Both the position numbers and the translations under genes were made by a program. A DNA stretch of 7,496 bases, taken from positions 373-7,868 of the forward strand of contig DHVR01000050.1 of the NCBI GenBank assembly GCA_002412765.1. The letters are read 5' to 3'. The DNA comes from Leptolinea sp. UBA5203. GTDB taxonomy: Bacteria > Chloroflexota > Anaerolineae > Anaerolineales > Anaerolineaceae. Under the pieces are notes generated by a model. The model was not told where the DNA came from, did no database searches, and saw nothing but the letters and a program-made list of their open reading frames with translations. Positions 6,982 to 7,496 of the stretch are shown piece after piece; position 1 is the first letter of the stretch; every line of letters starts with the position of its first letter.

Positions 6982-7434
6982 ATGGAAAGAAAACCTAACC
7001 GATTTTTAACTGGTTTTCTTGTCTGGATTGTTAGTTTTCTCATTATCAGCAGTTGTTTAGCGCCAGCAGGCATGTTCATCGGCAGCATCAGTTCATTGTT
7101 CACCGGTGATCTGATCATTTCCACACTGGGGTCCTTCATGTGTCAGGAAGACAGCACTGCAGAAATCAGATCTTACAAATCAAACAGAGTCGATGAAGAT
7201 GGTTTCGTGCGTCCAACAACTTATTATGAAATGCATTGTGTAGATGTGAATGGGAATTCAATCAAAAATCTTGGTGGGGGTTATGCGCTAATCTGGAGTG
7301 GTATATTCATATTCATCGGAATTATTGTATCTTCCATTATTGCCTTTCTAATTACTTTTTTGATTCAACGATTTTTCAGAAATAAATCCAATAAGGACCC
7401 CGCTGCTCCACTTCCATTGGTAAAGATACGATAA
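6982..7434 (+). CDS. Small two-helix membrane protein of unknown function
   Basis: From ATG 6982 the protein is 150 residues. A short basic N-terminus (ERKPNR) precedes a first hydrophobic helix near residues 9-36. A polar loop of about 65 residues (37-101) follows, then a second long hydrophobic helix (about 102-130, IWSGIFIFIGIIVSSIIAF) and a basic, Pro-rich cytoplasmic tail. Positive charges at both ends suggest that both termini are inside and the loop is outside. The loop has two cysteines (C54 in FMCQED and C86 in MHCVDV) that could form a disulfide, and repeated Tyr, Asp and Asn residues. I do not recognise the family; short membrane proteins of this outline with a beta-rich outer loop are common and poorly characterised. 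Its own strong ribosome binding site and the 82-base gap suggest that it can be expressed separately from the methyltransferase. Confidence 0.8.
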   Translation: MERKPNRFLTGFLVWIVSFLIISSCLAPAGMFIGSISSLFTGDLIISTLGSFMCQEDSTAEIRSYKSNRVDEDGFVRPTTYYEMHCVDVNGNSIKNLGGGYALIWSGIFIFIGIIVSSIIAFLITFLIQRFFRNKSNKDPAAPLPLVKIR

Positions 7435-7455
7435 TTTTTTATATTTTTTATCTGA

Positions 7456-7496
7456 TTACTCAGGTTTTTTACGCTTTTGTGACGCTCCATGTTCTT
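7456..7496 (-). CDS. Possible C-terminal end of a convergent gene
   Basis: On the - strand the last bases of the window read EHGASQKRKKPE followed by TAA (complement of 7456-7458). A short basic tail followed by a stop and an A+T-rich junction with the preceding gene fits the end of a convergent gene. Only 12 codons are visible, so coding is uncertain and no function can be proposed. Confidence 0.25.
   Translation of the reverse strand, partial: EHGASQKRKKPE

Noticed and set aside
7453..7470. CTGA/TCAG hairpin followed by a T run near the right edge
   Set aside because: A four-base-pair stem is too short for a credible intrinsic terminator, although the T-rich stretch may still mark a transcript end.
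1..7496. CRISPR array, transposase, tRNA or rRNA genes, or long repeats
   Set aside because: No regularly spaced repeats, cloverleaf-like segments, transposase motifs or terminal inverted repeats were seen on reading both strands.

Overview
The window looks like a piece of a free-living bacterial chromosome, most likely a metagenomic Chloroflexota (Anaerolineae-like) lineage. That assignment is an inference from recalled resemblance of the protein families and from the layout: a lipoprotein-type adaptor coupled to a MacB/FtsX-like exporter, Shine-Dalgarno-led genes and moderate G+C. No marker gene is present to prove it. All convincing genes lie on the + strand, apart from a possible gene tail entering from the right edge on the - strand.

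Region 1 (1-3069) is a tight export operon. It holds the tail of an unidentified upstream gene, a lipoprotein membrane-fusion adaptor, an FtsX/MacB-type permease and a LolD/MacB-type ATPase. Two of the three junctions are ATGA stop/start overlaps, and the operon ends at a textbook intrinsic terminator. The three proteins should assemble into one ABC exporter or extrusion machine, with the ATPase in the cytoplasm, the permease in the membrane and the adaptor outside.

Region 2 (3070-3993) holds a metallo-beta-lactamase-fold hydrolase with all its metal ligands. The start with the good ribosome binding site is followed by an in-frame TAG at codon 15. A 153-base spacer with an extended -10 promoter candidate follows.

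Region 3 (3994-6899) holds three co-directional genes. These are an NAD(P)-dependent extended SDR epimerase/reductase, a squalene-cyclase/prenyltransferase-repeat protein that is broken by an early TAG and a +1 frameshift, and a class I SAM-dependent methyltransferase. They could be a small tailoring cassette for a lipid or isoprenoid-like substrate, but this rests only on adjacency.

Region 4 (6900-7496) holds a small two-helix membrane protein of unknown function with a perfect Shine-Dalgarno sequence, then a T-rich stretch and a possible convergent gene end.

The most notable feature is the clustering of reading-frame lesions in two neighbouring genes that otherwise look conserved. Sequencing or assembly error, recent gene decay and TAG readthrough are all possible. 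The TAG terminator of the cyclase-like gene argues against general TAG reassignment. I did not find a clearly new biological system.
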